Below are positions 51,489 to 60,861 of a DNA stretch of 64,000 nt, piece after piece; positions within the stretch are counted from its first letter, which is position 1, and every line of letters begins with the position of its first letter. The notes under the pieces were generated by a model. It was not told the DNA's origin, made no database searches, and was given only the letters and a program-made list of their open reading frames with translations. The stretch spans positions 1,798,001 through 1,862,000 of the forward strand of contig NZ_BQKE01000001.1 in NCBI RefSeq assembly GCF_036244895.1, read 5' to 3'. This DNA comes from Persicobacter diffluens (GTDB lineage: Bacteria; Bacteroidota; Bacteroidia; Cytophagales; Cyclobacteriaceae). A program made the translations under genes and the position numbers.

Positions 51489-52328
51489 TTGTTAACTGTT
51501 TTATTACCAATAGCTTTAGCCTGGTTGATGTTCTGCGTAGGATTAAAGACGGAGCTTTCCGCCTTTAGAAAACTAGGGCAGGAAAAAGTGAAAATAATGC
51601 TGGGTGTCGGACTGCAAATTTTGGCTATGCCCTTACTGGTATGGTTGTTTTTACAGGTATTTTATCTCGACAATGTAGTCGCTTTGGGCTTGGTTTTAGT
51701 AGCACTTTCCCCGGGAGGAGCTTCTTCAAACTCCATTACCTATCTGAGTCGGGGGAATGTACCCTTATCTATTATGATGACTACTATCAGTAGTTTGTTA
51801 GTCCCTCTGACCTTGCCATTCTTTCTTTCGTATTTTACACATTTTGAAATAGCTATTCCTATAGAAAAAACGGTGCTGCAATTATTTGTGGTTACAGTGT
51901 TACCTTTAGGGCTGGGCCTACTGTTAGGACATTATTGGGGGCGGAATTCTCGCTGGGTTAATCGATTTGATAAAAGCGCTATTTGGGTTTTTATTTTTAT
52001 GGTAGGTCTTGTGGTGGGCATGAATGAACATTTTTGGGAACATATTTTTACCTGGAATTCAATTTTGATTTTATCATTCTGTGTGCTGGCTTGTGGCTTA
52101 GGTTGGTTAAGCGCGCTATTGTTTAATTTTACGAGCAGGGACCAGGTCACGATGTCCATTGAGGTAGGCATTCAAAATGCCGGGACTGCTATTTTTGTCG
52201 CCATGTCTTTATTAGAAATGCCGGAGTCGGCCATCATTCCTTTACAATATGGCGTGTTGATGAATATACCCGCTCTTTGTTTTATTTTTCTGGGAAGAAA
52301 AAGAGAGCAATGGGTATTCTCCAGATAA
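51489..52328 (+). CDS. Bile acid:sodium symporter-family transporter
   Basis: A 279-residue membrane protein with eight to nine helices. The first helix with CVGLKTELSAF, the central VALSPGGASSNSITYLSRGNVPLS (about 72-95) and the C-terminal EVGIQNAGTAIFVAM are BASS-family landmarks; the paired Gly/Asn crossovers bind sodium in known structures. Family members import bile acids, pantoate or other organic anions; the substrate here is unknown. The start is TTG at 51489, as the open frame upstream has no ATG or GTG, which leaves a very short 5' region. Confidence 0.88.
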   Translation: MLTVLLPIALAWLMFCVGLKTELSAFRKLGQEKVKIMLGVGLQILAMPLLVWLFLQVFYLDNVVALGLVLVALSPGGASSNSITYLSRGNVPLSIMMTTISSLLVPLTLPFFLSYFTHFEIAIPIEKTVLQLFVVTVLPLGLGLLLGHYWGRNSRWVNRFDKSAIWVFIFMVGLVVGMNEHFWEHIFTWNSILILSFCVLACGLGWLSALLFNFTSRDQVTMSIEVGIQNAGTAIFVAMSLLEMPESAIIPLQYGVLMNIPALCFIFLGRKREQWVFSR

Positions 52329-52406
52329 TTCTTTCTAAAGTTTATCCGATAAATTCAAAACATTTGCTGGCTGGTGCGTTTTCATTGGTGAGACTCGACC
52401 TTAGCC

Positions 52407-53723
52407 ATGGAAATTACTTTTGATCGATTATTTCTTTTGGCCCGTAAAGGGCTATTTTTTTTCCTCCTGATGACCACCGTGCTGCAAATTATTTCTGCTG
52501 CGCATTCGGAAAGTATTAATTATTATATCTATTGTGCTTTACTAACGGACATGGTGGCCTTGTGCTATGCTTTGCTGGCAATTCAGCGTAAAGAAGGTAT
52601 AGTTTTCAATTGGATGATCATATACTTTGCCTATCGCTTCTTAAATGTGATTTTTGTCCGGGGATTTCCGGGAGGCTTTGCCGCTTCCTATTTATTGTTG
52701 GTAAATACGATCATAGGACTGGGTTTTTATTTTTTACTTTATCATAATGAACGGAAGGATGTTTTTCGTTTTTGTGTTATTGCCTTAGTAGGCTTAGGTG
52801 TTTTTGAAGCCTGTATAGGAATTTCCCAAGCCACTACGGGGGAACCTTATTTTGAAAATTTAGTAGGGGAAGAGCTCCATACTTTTAACCGAAATTATTT
52901 CGCTTATATTTTTCCCGGAGGAGCGAAGTCTACTGTTTTGGGATCCGGTACTTTCCGTCACTTCAATGCTTTGGGTTCTTTTTTAGTGGTTGTATTTCCA
53001 ATCGCCTATGCGCTATGGTATGAGAGTAGGAAGCGCTTAGCGCTTTTTGCACTGGTGGCCATATTTTTGGGTATTGTCTTTACTTTTTCAAGAGGGGCTT
53101 TGATCGGTACTTTTTTGATGTATACGATTTTGTATTTTTCCTTTACGAAGGACCGTTGGATGAAAATGGGCCTTATTGTAGCTGGGGGACTGATTATTTT
53201 AGCTTCCATTGCGCCACTGCTTATTTCTTATGCCAATGAAACAGGAAATGCCACGATTCGCTTCAATACCTGGATGGAAATGTGGAAACATGCCAAAACA
53301 GACTACCGCATGCTGGTATTTGGGTGGGGAGAAAATTACTTCCGCGATCGGGTATTGAACTGGGGCCATGGCGTTTGGATCATGAATAATACGCATAATA
53401 CCTTCTTCCAAACCCTATTGGAAAACGGGGTGGTGGGCTTTTTAATTTTTGGAATAGCGATTGGCCAATTTATTTTTAAAGCGATACGGTTTAAGAATAT
53501 TTGGGCCTATGCCGGAATTGCCATGATAGTGGGCTTCGCCTTTTCACAATTCTTCGAACATACTTTTTATGGTTTTGTCGGGACTATTTTCTTTGCGGTA
53601 TTGGGATTTTTGCAAATCGCAATGCAAGCATCTTTTACTTATGCGGATGATTCAAAAGAGCTAAAAGAGAATAAAAACCTAACAGAACAGTCTGAGAGCC
53701 TAAAAGATATGGTGGAGAAATAA
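52407..53723 (+). CDS. O-antigen ligase-family membrane protein
   Basis: A 438-residue protein with about ten to twelve membrane helices. The large periplasmic loop and the Wzy/WaaL-type motifs are visible: FTFSRGALIGTFLM near 230 (the conserved Arg-Gly) and NNTHNTFFQTLLENGVVGFLIF near 329 with the family HNxxxxxxxxxGxxG. It should polymerise or ligate undecaprenyl-linked glycans in the outer leaflet of the inner membrane. The last 30 residues are a charged tail (SKELKENKNLTEQSES). No other polysaccharide genes are adjacent, although GT9, GT39 and GT1 genes lie elsewhere in the window. Confidence 0.9.
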   Translation: MEITFDRLFLLARKGLFFFLLMTTVLQIISAAHSESINYYIYCALLTDMVALCYALLAIQRKEGIVFNWMIIYFAYRFLNVIFVRGFPGGFAASYLLLVNTIIGLGFYFLLYHNERKDVFRFCVIALVGLGVFEACIGISQATTGEPYFENLVGEELHTFNRNYFAYIFPGGAKSTVLGSGTFRHFNALGSFLVVVFPIAYALWYESRKRLALFALVAIFLGIVFTFSRGALIGTFLMYTILYFSFTKDRWMKMGLIVAGGLIILASIAPLLISYANETGNATIRFNTWMEMWKHAKTDYRMLVFGWGENYFRDRVLNWGHGVWIMNNTHNTFFQTLLENGVVGFLIFGIAIGQFIFKAIRFKNIWAYAGIAMIVGFAFSQFFEHTFYGFVGTIFFAVLGFLQIAMQASFTYADDSKELKENKNLTEQSESLKDMVEK

Positions 53724-53739
53724 ATGGGCAGGAGTTTTA

Positions 53740-53903
53740 GAGGGTGTTTTAATGCAAAAATTCCTAACGAAAATTTGATGTTTTTAAGAAGCGATACCCG
53801 ATTATTTTGAGAGCATAGCAGCGGTATTGTTGAGAATTTAATCCAAATCGCCTCCTATAATTCGGATTTGTAGTCGGGGGGACGGTTTAAATACGCTCCA
53901 GAG
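53740..53903 (+). mobile_element. MITE-1 copy C
   Basis: About 164 bp, from GAGGGTGTTTTAATGCAAAA to GGTTTAAATACGCTCC. The interior AGAAGCGATACCCGATTATT...GAGCATAGCAGCGGTATTG matches copy B nearly exactly for the first half. It begins 17 bases after the O-antigen ligase stop codon. Confidence 0.78.
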
Positions 53904-54083
53904 GGGCTTATAAGTCTAATCACAGGTCGATGTAGGCATCCAAGCGAAGTCTTTAATATCAACTCAGATAGATAGGGGAGATAATGTTTGATAGCCCAAT
54001 TTTAAGTAGGCTAGCTTTCTCTTCATTTTTCCTGCCTAACAACTCATTGAAAACTATAGCAAAAATAATTTGGCTTAAACCAG

Positions 54084-54120
54084 TGTTAAATTGACTCATA
54101 TGAAAGAAGTCAATTTAACA
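54084..54120. repeat. Inverted repeat with 13-base arms
   Basis: TGTTAAATTGACT (54084-54096) and AGTCAATTTAACA (54108-54120) are exact complements around an 11-base loop. No gene ends nearby; it lies about 105 bases left of the second IS4 element and could be a hairpin, an old IS end or an operator. Confidence 0.7.
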
Positions 54121-54224
54121 TAATGGCAGACACCTTCTTTTACTGATTAATACTCTTTATTCTCTGATATTACACGAATCAGCAATGACATTAGATTTTT
54201 TGTTTTTACGAATAGCTCTTAACA

Positions 54225-55533
54225 CAATACTCCGTAGAGTTTTGAGCTATTGTAAAAAAAAATGGTGACCTGTATATTTGTATCGCCAAACACCAACATA
54301 CTAAGTCACCATCAAGAGCATCGAAACACTCCTAGCGCAAATATTCCATAAAATGTTAGACATTAACAAATGGGAGAGGGATTTCATGATAGAAAATTTG
54401 AAAGGACTACTGTCTTTCCGTGGTCGTAATAATTTCACCAACATGAGTCGATATCTGCGGTACAATGAGGCCACGATTAGATCATGGTATGAAAAATATT
54501 TCAATTACCTTTTTTTCAATATTGAGCTCATTAAGACACTTAAAGATGAATTGCGCATCATTGCCTTTGATCCAAGTTATGTTTCCAAAAGTGGTCAACT
54601 CACCCCAGGTTTAGGGTACTTTTGGTCAGGCTGCGATAATTCAACAAAAAGAGGTCTAGAAATTACTGGAATAGCAAGTGTTGGCCTCGAAAGTAAAACC
54701 GCAATGCATTTAGAGGCCCATCAAACCTTTAAGAGTGAGGACGAGTCATTTAATTTGCTGACCTTTTATGCCAATTTGATTTTGTCAAATGTTGAATTGT
54801 ACAAGCAAGTATCAGATAGTGTGGTTGTTGATGCTTACTTTTCGCGCTTTACGTTCGTCGATCCGCTAGTAGAAAAAGGGTTTATTATCATTAGTAAATT
54901 GGCTAAAAACGCATTTCTTCGTTACAGAAATACTGAACCACCTACCGGAAAAAGAGGGCGACCCAAGGTCTATGGAGAAAAAGTGAAATTTAATAATCTT
55001 GACCAAAGACACTTTACACTATGTTTCAAAAATGAAAACTCGGAGGCTTTCGAAGCAGAGGTTCATAGTAAAAGTCTTAAACGATGGATCAAGTGTGTGG
55101 TCGTCGTTACTGAGCTTGACAATGGGAAAACCAGACGAGAAATTTTATTCAGTACAGACATTAATCAAAGCGGTTCCGCAATAATTGAGCGTTATCGACT
55201 TCGGTTTCAAATTGAGTTTCTATTTCGAGATGCCAAACAATTCACCGGTTTGACTCACTGCCAAGCAAGGAGTAAAAATAAGATACATAATCACATCAAT
55301 ATGTCCCTAACGGCGGTGTCCGTGGCAAAAGCGCTTCACTATTTTGATAATAAAACCGAAGAAAAGGAACCCTTCTCATTATCAAGTATTAAGATGCTAT
55401 ATTTTAATCGAAACTATATCCAAAGAATATTTAAAGGGTTCGGGATTGCCCCCGAACCTTACGATAATTCAGAGCAAATGCTCCAGATAGAGAGATTTGG
55501 CTGTATTGCGGCCTAATTCTTTACGGAGTATTG
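54225..55533 (+). mobile_element. Second IS4-family element, 1309 bp
   Basis: Ends are the inverted repeat CAATACTCCGTA (54225) and its complement TACGGAGTATTG (to 55533). The direct repeat TTAACA flanks it at 54219-54224 and 55534-55539. It carries one intact transposase. It is unrelated in sequence to the IS4 element at 39163. Confidence 0.9.
54353..55516 (+). CDS. IS4-family transposase
   Basis: A 387-residue DDE transposase. The first Asp lies in RIIAFDPSYVSKSGQ, the second in SVVVDAYFSRFTF, and the C-terminal Y(2)R(3)E(6)K signature YRLRFQIEFLFRDAK holds the Glu. A basic GKRGRPKVYGEKV stretch lies in the insertion domain. It is intact and nearly fills the element. It belongs to a different IS4 subgroup from the transposase at 39170. 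Confidence 0.95.
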   Translation: MLDINKWERDFMIENLKGLLSFRGRNNFTNMSRYLRYNEATIRSWYEKYFNYLFFNIELIKTLKDELRIIAFDPSYVSKSGQLTPGLGYFWSGCDNSTKRGLEITGIASVGLESKTAMHLEAHQTFKSEDESFNLLTFYANLILSNVELYKQVSDSVVVDAYFSRFTFVDPLVEKGFIIISKLAKNAFLRYRNTEPPTGKRGRPKVYGEKVKFNNLDQRHFTLCFKNENSEAFEAEVHSKSLKRWIKCVVVVTELDNGKTRREILFSTDINQSGSAIIERYRLRFQIEFLFRDAKQFTGLTHCQARSKNKIHNHINMSLTAVSVAKALHYFDNKTEEKEPFSLSSIKMLYFNRNYIQRIFKGFGIAPEPYDNSEQMLQIERFGCIAA

Positions 55534-55607
55534 TTAACAGGAATACAAATATATATCGATACAAATAAATAATAGAGCGTTGCTTTCTGAATGAATGGGT
55601 TTTGTGC

Positions 55608-56732
55608 TTATTCACCATATTGACCGATCCATTCCAGCACTGCATTTCTTAAATTTATCATTGCTTGCTTAGGTGCCATTGCCTCGGCTAAAGATTGACC
55701 TTCTAGGCTGATTTCATACGCCCTTATCTTTTTTATTTTCAGATCACTGAGGATATCAGCTTCAACTTTTCCTGCAAAGGCAATTATCGGAATTTGATAG
55801 GGGAGTGCCCTTTGATAAAGTCCATTCAAGACTTTTCCTTCCAGGCTTTGTCGATCCAATTTTCCTTCTCCAGTAATGATGAGATCTATCTCAGGTAAGA
55901 GTCGATCAATATTTTTTGCCTCGCAAATAATATCGAAACCGGGTTTTAACTTTCCATTTAATAAAGCCCATAGTCCTCCGCTGATGCCACCGCCAGCACC
56001 GGCGCCTGCAATTTTTTGAATTTCTTTACCATTATGTCGCGCTATAACATGGGCAAAGTTTCTTAAGCCCTGATCCAGTTGTTCGACCATTTGAGCATTC
56101 GCACCTTTTTGGGGCGCATAAATAAAAGCGGCCCCCTCTGGCCCAAAGAAGGGGTTTTGAACATCACAGGCAATTTGAAAATGACAGTTGTTTAGCTCCG
56201 GCAATACATTTTGCTCGCCAACACGGTGGATACGTGAAAGGATTTGACCGCCAGTACCCAAAATATTTCCCTGCACGTCAAAGAATTCAAAACCTAAAGC
56301 TTGTAGCAAGCCCGTGCCGGCATCATTGGTTGCGCTTCCACCGATTCCGATAATGAATTTTCGAATTCCCTTTGCAATCGCCTGCCTAATCATAACACCC
56401 GTCCCATAAGTACTGCTTAAACAGGGATTGAATTCTTCCTCCCGAAGTAAGGGAAGCCCGGAAGCGCTGGCCATTTCAATAATGGCGGTATCTTCATTCA
56501 GAATATATTGCGCGGTGATTGGCCGCCCCAGTGGGTCAGATGTTTTTACATCCATTATGCTAGAGGAATCCTTTTTTAGGCAGTCTACAAATCCTTCACC
56601 ACCATCAGCAAGAGGGAAGGCAAATGATTGAATCGTATTTGAAAAATCAGATAAAGCATCCTGAATGATCTGAACCACTTCAGGAGCGGATAAACTACCT
56701 TTGAAAGCATCCGGGGCAATTAATATTTTCAT
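55608..56732 (-). CDS. glxK: Glycerate kinase (GlxK/GarK type)
   Basis: Phosphorylates D-glycerate using ATP in the cytosol, feeding glycolysis. The 374-residue protein has the family start MKILIAPDAFKGSLSAPEVV, the PLADGGEGFVD loop near 42, IGIGGSATNDAGTGLLQALG near 134 (glycine-rich nucleotide region), AGAGAGGGISGGL near 252, and DLIITGEGKLDRQSLEGK near 290. Length is normal and all blocks are present. Whether it makes 2- or 3-phosphoglycerate cannot be told. No glyoxylate or tartrate pathway genes are adjacent. The symbol names the family only. Confidence 0.93.
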   Translation of the reverse strand: MKILIAPDAFKGSLSAPEVVQIIQDALSDFSNTIQSFAFPLADGGEGFVDCLKKDSSSIMDVKTSDPLGRPITAQYILNEDTAIIEMASASGLPLLREEEFNPCLSSTYGTGVMIRQAIAKGIRKFIIGIGGSATNDAGTGLLQALGFEFFDVQGNILGTGGQILSRIHRVGEQNVLPELNNCHFQIACDVQNPFFGPEGAAFIYAPQKGANAQMVEQLDQGLRNFAHVIARHNGKEIQKIAGAGAGGGISGGLWALLNGKLKPGFDIICEAKNIDRLLPEIDLIITGEGKLDRQSLEGKVLNGLYQRALPYQIPIIAFAGKVEADILSDLKIKKIRAYEISLEGQSLAEAMAPKQAMINLRNAVLEWIGQYGE

Positions 56733-57246
56733 ATTTCAAAATATCAGTTAGGCCAAGGTAATAAAAACGTGGTATTTAAGGAATATCGGTTTTTATGTGT
56801 TTTAAATAAATGGATTAAAGTAACACAATTTCACCTAAGTTATCAACCCCTCAATTTATTGCCTTAACACCAGTAATTTGTATTAAGCTATTAATAGCTG
56901 TTGTCTTTGATTTGTAATAGCCCTAATTCAGGCAGGCTTGTATTCTTCTTAATCCTCTGCTTCATTGGAACAATCTTGAAATGGAGCATTAATCTTTCAT
57001 CCTAACGAGTAGGATTAAGACAGATATCTAGCATGAAAAGCAAAACTACTATCAAACACCATTTTTGGAGGGCTAATTATAGTTATGCCGTTATATTTAA
57101 AACCTTGTCTTTTTAGGGTGGAAAGGGCATATTGCTATAACCGATTTGAGGTCAACCGATTATTGCTGCCTTAAAAAAAGATTATCCTCAGCATTTTTTC
57201 CATTGAATTGAATGTGTAATTTTGATTAAGGGAAAATAATGAATAG
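56733..57246. other. Spacer with a decayed MITE-2 fragment
   Basis: No gene is seen. At about 56910-57000, TTGTAATAGCCCTAATTCAGGCAGGCTTG and TCCTCTGCTTCATTGGAACA resemble the minus-strand MITE-2 sequence but are heavily diverged. The rest should hold promoters for the divergent glycerate kinase and CtlX genes. Confidence 0.4.
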
Positions 57247-58173
57247 ATGAAACAAACAGCCCATACAGTGATGATGGTGCGCCCAGTGCGCTTTGGTTTT
57301 AATGTAGAAACTGCGGAAAGTAATGCATTTCAACATTCAGAAACCCAATTAACACCTGCGGAAATTCAACAAAAAGCCTTAGCTGAATTTGATGAATTTG
57401 TAGAAAAGCTTCAGGCTAATGGTATTGAGGTTATGGTGGTAGAAGATACCGAACAGCCGCATACGCCTGATTCAATTTTTCCAAATAACTGGATTTCATT
57501 TCATGAAGATGGCAAAGTGGTGCTTTACCCAATGCTAGCCAACAATAGACGGCAGGAAAGAAGAACGGATGTAATCGGCAGGCTGCAATCGGAATTTGGC
57601 TTTAAAGTCAGGGAAGTATTGGATATTACCAATTATGAAAATCAGGATATTATCCTGGAGGGAACGGGATCCATTATCTTTGATTATCCTCATCAATTGG
57701 CTTATGCAACACGCTCCAGCCGTACCGAGGAAAAACTTTTCCGCCAGTTATGTGATCGTCTGGGATTTAAGCCGGTATTGTGTGATGCAGTGGATAAAGA
57801 CGGCATGGATATTTACCATACCAATGTGGTAATGGCAATTGGTGATCAATTTGCCGTAATTTGTACGGATGCTTTAAAGCCGGATGAGGAGAAGAAAGCC
57901 TTTATCGCCAGCTTAGAAAATACCGGACATGAAATAGTGGACATTTCTTTTGACCAATTGTATGCCTTCGCTGGAAATATGATTCAGGTGGAAAATAAGG
58001 AGGGAAAGACTTTCCTTTTAATGTCGCAAACTTCATTTGATTCCCTGACAGACGTTCAGAAAAATCAATTGAAGCAATATACTTCACTTTTGCCAATGAA
58101 TGTTCATACTATTGAACAATTCGGAGGAGGTTCTGTCAGATGTATGGTGGCAGGTGTTCATTTGCCTAAGTAA
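57247..58173 (+). CDS. ctlX: CtlX-type citrulline hydrolase (guanidino-modifying fold)
   Basis: A 308-residue cytosolic enzyme of the arginine deiminase/amidinotransferase superfamily, in the group named citrulline utilization hydrolase CtlX. HTVMMVRPVRFGFNVET begins the fold. PHTPDSIFPNNWISFH near residue 77 carries the substrate-binding Asp and Asn residues. GTGSIIFDYPHQLAYATRSSRTEE, MDIYHTNVVMAIGDQFAVIC (catalytic His) and GGGSVRCMVAGVHLPK (nucleophile Cys299) complete the active site. It is expected to hydrolyse citrulline or a related ureido/guanidino amino acid. The next gene is a TPR lipoprotein after a terminator. Confidence 0.92.
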   Translation: MKQTAHTVMMVRPVRFGFNVETAESNAFQHSETQLTPAEIQQKALAEFDEFVEKLQANGIEVMVVEDTEQPHTPDSIFPNNWISFHEDGKVVLYPMLANNRRQERRTDVIGRLQSEFGFKVREVLDITNYENQDIILEGTGSIIFDYPHQLAYATRSSRTEEKLFRQLCDRLGFKPVLCDAVDKDGMDIYHTNVVMAIGDQFAVICTDALKPDEEKKAFIASLENTGHEIVDISFDQLYAFAGNMIQVENKEGKTFLLMSQTSFDSLTDVQKNQLKQYTSLLPMNVHTIEQFGGGSVRCMVAGVHLPK

Positions 58174-58192
58174 TTTATATTTAACATAATTT

Positions 58193-58219
58193 AGAGGGAT
58201 GAAAATTCCCTCTCATTTT
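58193..58219 (+). terminator. Terminator of ctlX
   Basis: AGAGGGA (58193-58199) pairs with TCCCTCT (58207-58213), then CATTTTTTT. The first in-frame ATG of the next gene (58199) falls in this hairpin, arguing against it as the start. Confidence 0.75.
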
Positions 58220-58222
58220 TTT

Positions 58223-59248
58223 ATGCAACACCGAAAATTTATCCTCGCTGGTATATTGTTCCTATCAAGCTGTGGTCTTTTTGACAAAGACCAAAGGCGT
58301 GATCAGTTTTTTTTGAAAGGGAAAATTGCCATTGAACAGGCAGAATGGGAAAAGGCAGAACAATATTTTGGACAAGCCATCGAGATGGATCCGAATTTTG
58401 TGGATGCCTATAATAATAGAGGTGTTTGTCGACAGAAATTAGGTAGAGTGGGAGCTGCCATAGAAGATTTCAATTCCGCATTGGCTTATGATCCAAATTT
58501 CACCGGAGCATATTATAATCGAGCCCAGGCTTTTTTAGATTATAAAGAATATTATCAATGCTTAAGAGATATTCAGCAGGTCGCGAAGGTATATCCTGAT
58601 ACTTTACCGGTGTTTTTCACGGAAGGATTAGCGAAAATGGCTTTGTATGAGTACGATGATGCCATCATTGCTTTTGGAAAAGCGATCCAAAAAGATAGCA
58701 CCAATGAGGAGTTGTGGATTAACCGGGCTTCCAATTATTATTATTTAGGAGATTATTCAGCGGCTAAAGCGGATATACAAAAAGCGATGGAACTCGATGA
58801 AAAGAATCCTTTTGCCTTTAATGTCCGGGGAATGATTGCAGCAGCGGAAGGAGATTATCAATCCGCTATTAAAGATTACGGACAAGCTTTAATTATCAAA
58901 GGGGGATTGCCTTTTGTACTGAATAATCGCGCTTTTGCGCATTTACAGATGGATCAATTAGGTGCTGCACAAACAGACATTAATAATAGCATTCAAATAG
59001 ATCCATATAATCAGTGGGCTTACCGAAATAAAGCGTACTTCTTCATTAAAAAGAAAAATTATTCTAGAGCCATCGCGCTTTTGGAAAAGGTCTATGAGAA
59101 AGACCCCAATATTCCGCTAACCACAAATTTGCTTGCTTATGCTTATCTTCAGCAAGGTCAGCTAGACAAAGCCTGTGCCTGGCATAATATATATATATCG
59201 AAAGAAGAGATTATTGAAGCAGTTTATGAAATTAATACTTGTATTTGA
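58223..59248 (+). CDS. Tetratricopeptide repeat lipoprotein
   Basis: A 341-residue protein with a lipoprotein signal (MQHRKFILAGILFLSSCG, lipobox LSSC). It is built of about eight TPR units: EWEKAEQYFGQAIEMDPNFVDAYNNRG, IEDFNSALAYDPNFTGAYYNRA, AKADIQKAMELDEKNPFAFNVRG, AAQTDINNSIQIDPYNQWAYRNKA and others. The ATG at 58223 is preferred because it opens a standard signal peptide, whereas the ATG at 58199 lies in the ctlX terminator stem. It is anchored in a membrane and probably scaffolds other envelope proteins. It ends near an IS3 element. Confidence 0.87.
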   Translation: MQHRKFILAGILFLSSCGLFDKDQRRDQFFLKGKIAIEQAEWEKAEQYFGQAIEMDPNFVDAYNNRGVCRQKLGRVGAAIEDFNSALAYDPNFTGAYYNRAQAFLDYKEYYQCLRDIQQVAKVYPDTLPVFFTEGLAKMALYEYDDAIIAFGKAIQKDSTNEELWINRASNYYYLGDYSAAKADIQKAMELDEKNPFAFNVRGMIAAAEGDYQSAIKDYGQALIIKGGLPFVLNNRAFAHLQMDQLGAAQTDINNSIQIDPYNQWAYRNKAYFFIKKKNYSRAIALLEKVYEKDPNIPLTTNLLAYAYLQQGQLDKACAWHNIYISKEEIIEAVYEINTCI

Positions 59249-59381
59249 GAGAGGCTACCAGTAAGTGGTTAATAGGCAATGAATTAAAATACTTTATTTA
59301 ACATAATACAAATTATAATTAAATTTGTAGCGTCCTAAAATTACTTGACACCAATAATATAATTTATTGATTTCAAGAATT

Positions 59382-59756
59382 ATGACTAAAGTACAAAAAG
59401 AAAAAAAATCCATTAGCGCTAAAGAAAAACGGACACTTGTTCAAAAATATTACGCCAAACTTGTTTCAAAACAAGAAATTTTGGATGATTACGGAATCAA
59501 TGAGCGAACCCTTCGACGCTGGTGTTGGTGGTATGAAGAGTTAATCCAAAAAAAGTATAAAATTCGACCTAAGATGAAAAAAAGTGATTTACCGGATGAT
59601 CCTAAGGCTTTGAAAAAACTGATTATGGAAATTCAGCGGGAAAAAGAAAATGCTGAGTTAAAGGCTGAGGCTATGGAGATTATTGTCGATATCGCCTCTG
59701 AATCAACAGGTATTAACTTTAAAAAAAAAGTTGGTGGGAAGCGGTCGACAAAATGA
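59382..59756 (+). CDS. IS3 transposase subunit OrfA
   Basis: A 124-residue helix-turn-helix protein that binds the element ends. VQKEKKSISAKEKRTLVQKYYAKLVSKQEILDDYGINERTLRRWCWWYEE is the DNA-binding region and KLIMEIQREKENAELKAEAMEI the dimerising leucine-zipper-like helix. The ATG at 59382 is preferred to the TTG at 59367. It overlaps OrfB by four bases (ATGA), so OrfB may be made by coupling; a frameshift fusion, usual in IS3, is also possible but no clear slippery A run sits at the junction. Confidence 0.88.
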   Translation: MTKVQKEKKSISAKEKRTLVQKYYAKLVSKQEILDDYGINERTLRRWCWWYEELIQKKYKIRPKMKKSDLPDDPKALKKLIMEIQREKENAELKAEAMEIIVDIASESTGINFKKKVGGKRSTK

Positions 59757-60727
59757 AGCAGCGGTATCCAGCTGTCGGATTAAATCGAATTACCGCTTGT
59801 TTTGGATATACCCGACAAGCCTGGTACCAGCATGAAGATGTCTTGATGTCTCATTATGAAGTGGAAAAAGTTGTTGTTGAGCAGGTCAAGAGAAAGAGAA
59901 AAAAACTTAAATTGAGGAAGTTAGGCACAAGAAAACTTTATCATGTACTCAATGAAGAGCTTAAGGAATTAGGCGTTTATATAGGCCGAGATAAATTATT
60001 TACCATTCTAAGAGAAAATAATTTATTGATAAAAAAGAAAAGGAACCGGGCGATCACCACCAATTCAAATCATCGTTTCAAAAAATATAAGAATCTAATT
60101 CAGGGAACCACACCCACCCGACCTGATGAGCAATACGCTGCAGATATCACCTACATAAAGTTGTTAGGCCCAGAGGATTTTTGTTATCTGCACTTGATTA
60201 CGGATTTGTATTCTCACAAAATTGTTGGGTGGCATCTTTCCCGATCTCTTGCCGCTAAAGAAAGCAGAAAAGCCTTGAAAATGGCGCTTAAACAACGAAA
60301 AAACAAGAATTTACCTCTTATTCATCATTCAGATCGTGGGGTTCAATACTGTAGTAATAAATACGTACAGGATTTAAGAAATGCCGGTGTCAGCATAAGT
60401 ATGACGGAAAGTTATGATCCTTATCAAAATGCTGCTGCCGAGCGCGTGAATGGCATATTAAAGGACGAATTGGACTTGGGTGCCCGATTTATGAGTTTTG
60501 AAGAGGCATTTGCCTGGACAAGCGATGCTATAGAGGTTTACAATTTCAACAGGCCTCATCTAAGTATCAACATGTTAACACCGGATCAAGCCCATCAGAT
60601 GAGTGGGCCAATAAAAAAATTATGGAAGAATTACTATCAATTAAAACTCAAGAATAGGGAAAGTAATAAACCTCTTGAGAAAAGAAGGAAGAAACGTTTT
60701 GATGGGGAGTTCATGCCAAGCAAATAG
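59753..60727 (+). CDS. IS3 transposase subunit OrfB
   Basis: A 324-residue integrase-fold transposase. After an HTH_21-type N-terminus (KRKKLKLRKLGTRKLYHVLNEELKELGVYIGRDKLFTILRENN), the DDE core shows Asp in YAADITYIKL, Asp in IHHSDRGVQYCS and Glu in AAAERVNGILKDEL, the classical D-D-35-E arrangement. The HHSDRGxQY motif is highly diagnostic. The frame is intact. The C-terminal 220 residues are duplicated downstream. Confidence 0.95.
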   Translation: MKQRYPAVGLNRITACFGYTRQAWYQHEDVLMSHYEVEKVVVEQVKRKRKKLKLRKLGTRKLYHVLNEELKELGVYIGRDKLFTILRENNLLIKKKRNRAITTNSNHRFKKYKNLIQGTTPTRPDEQYAADITYIKLLGPEDFCYLHLITDLYSHKIVGWHLSRSLAAKESRKALKMALKQRKNKNLPLIHHSDRGVQYCSNKYVQDLRNAGVSISMTESYDPYQNAAAERVNGILKDELDLGARFMSFEEAFAWTSDAIEVYNFNRPHLSINMLTPDQAHQMSGPIKKLWKNYYQLKLKNRESNKPLEKRRKKRFDGEFMPSK

Positions 60728-60861
60728 CAAATGCTATTTGCTGCATGGATGAGCTATCAAAATGACCCGCCGGGAGGCTCCACTCCTACTAGTGTTATTG
60801 AAATAGTACAATTATTTAGGGAGTATTATTACGTTGAAATGGTGTCAACGTATTTCAGGAC

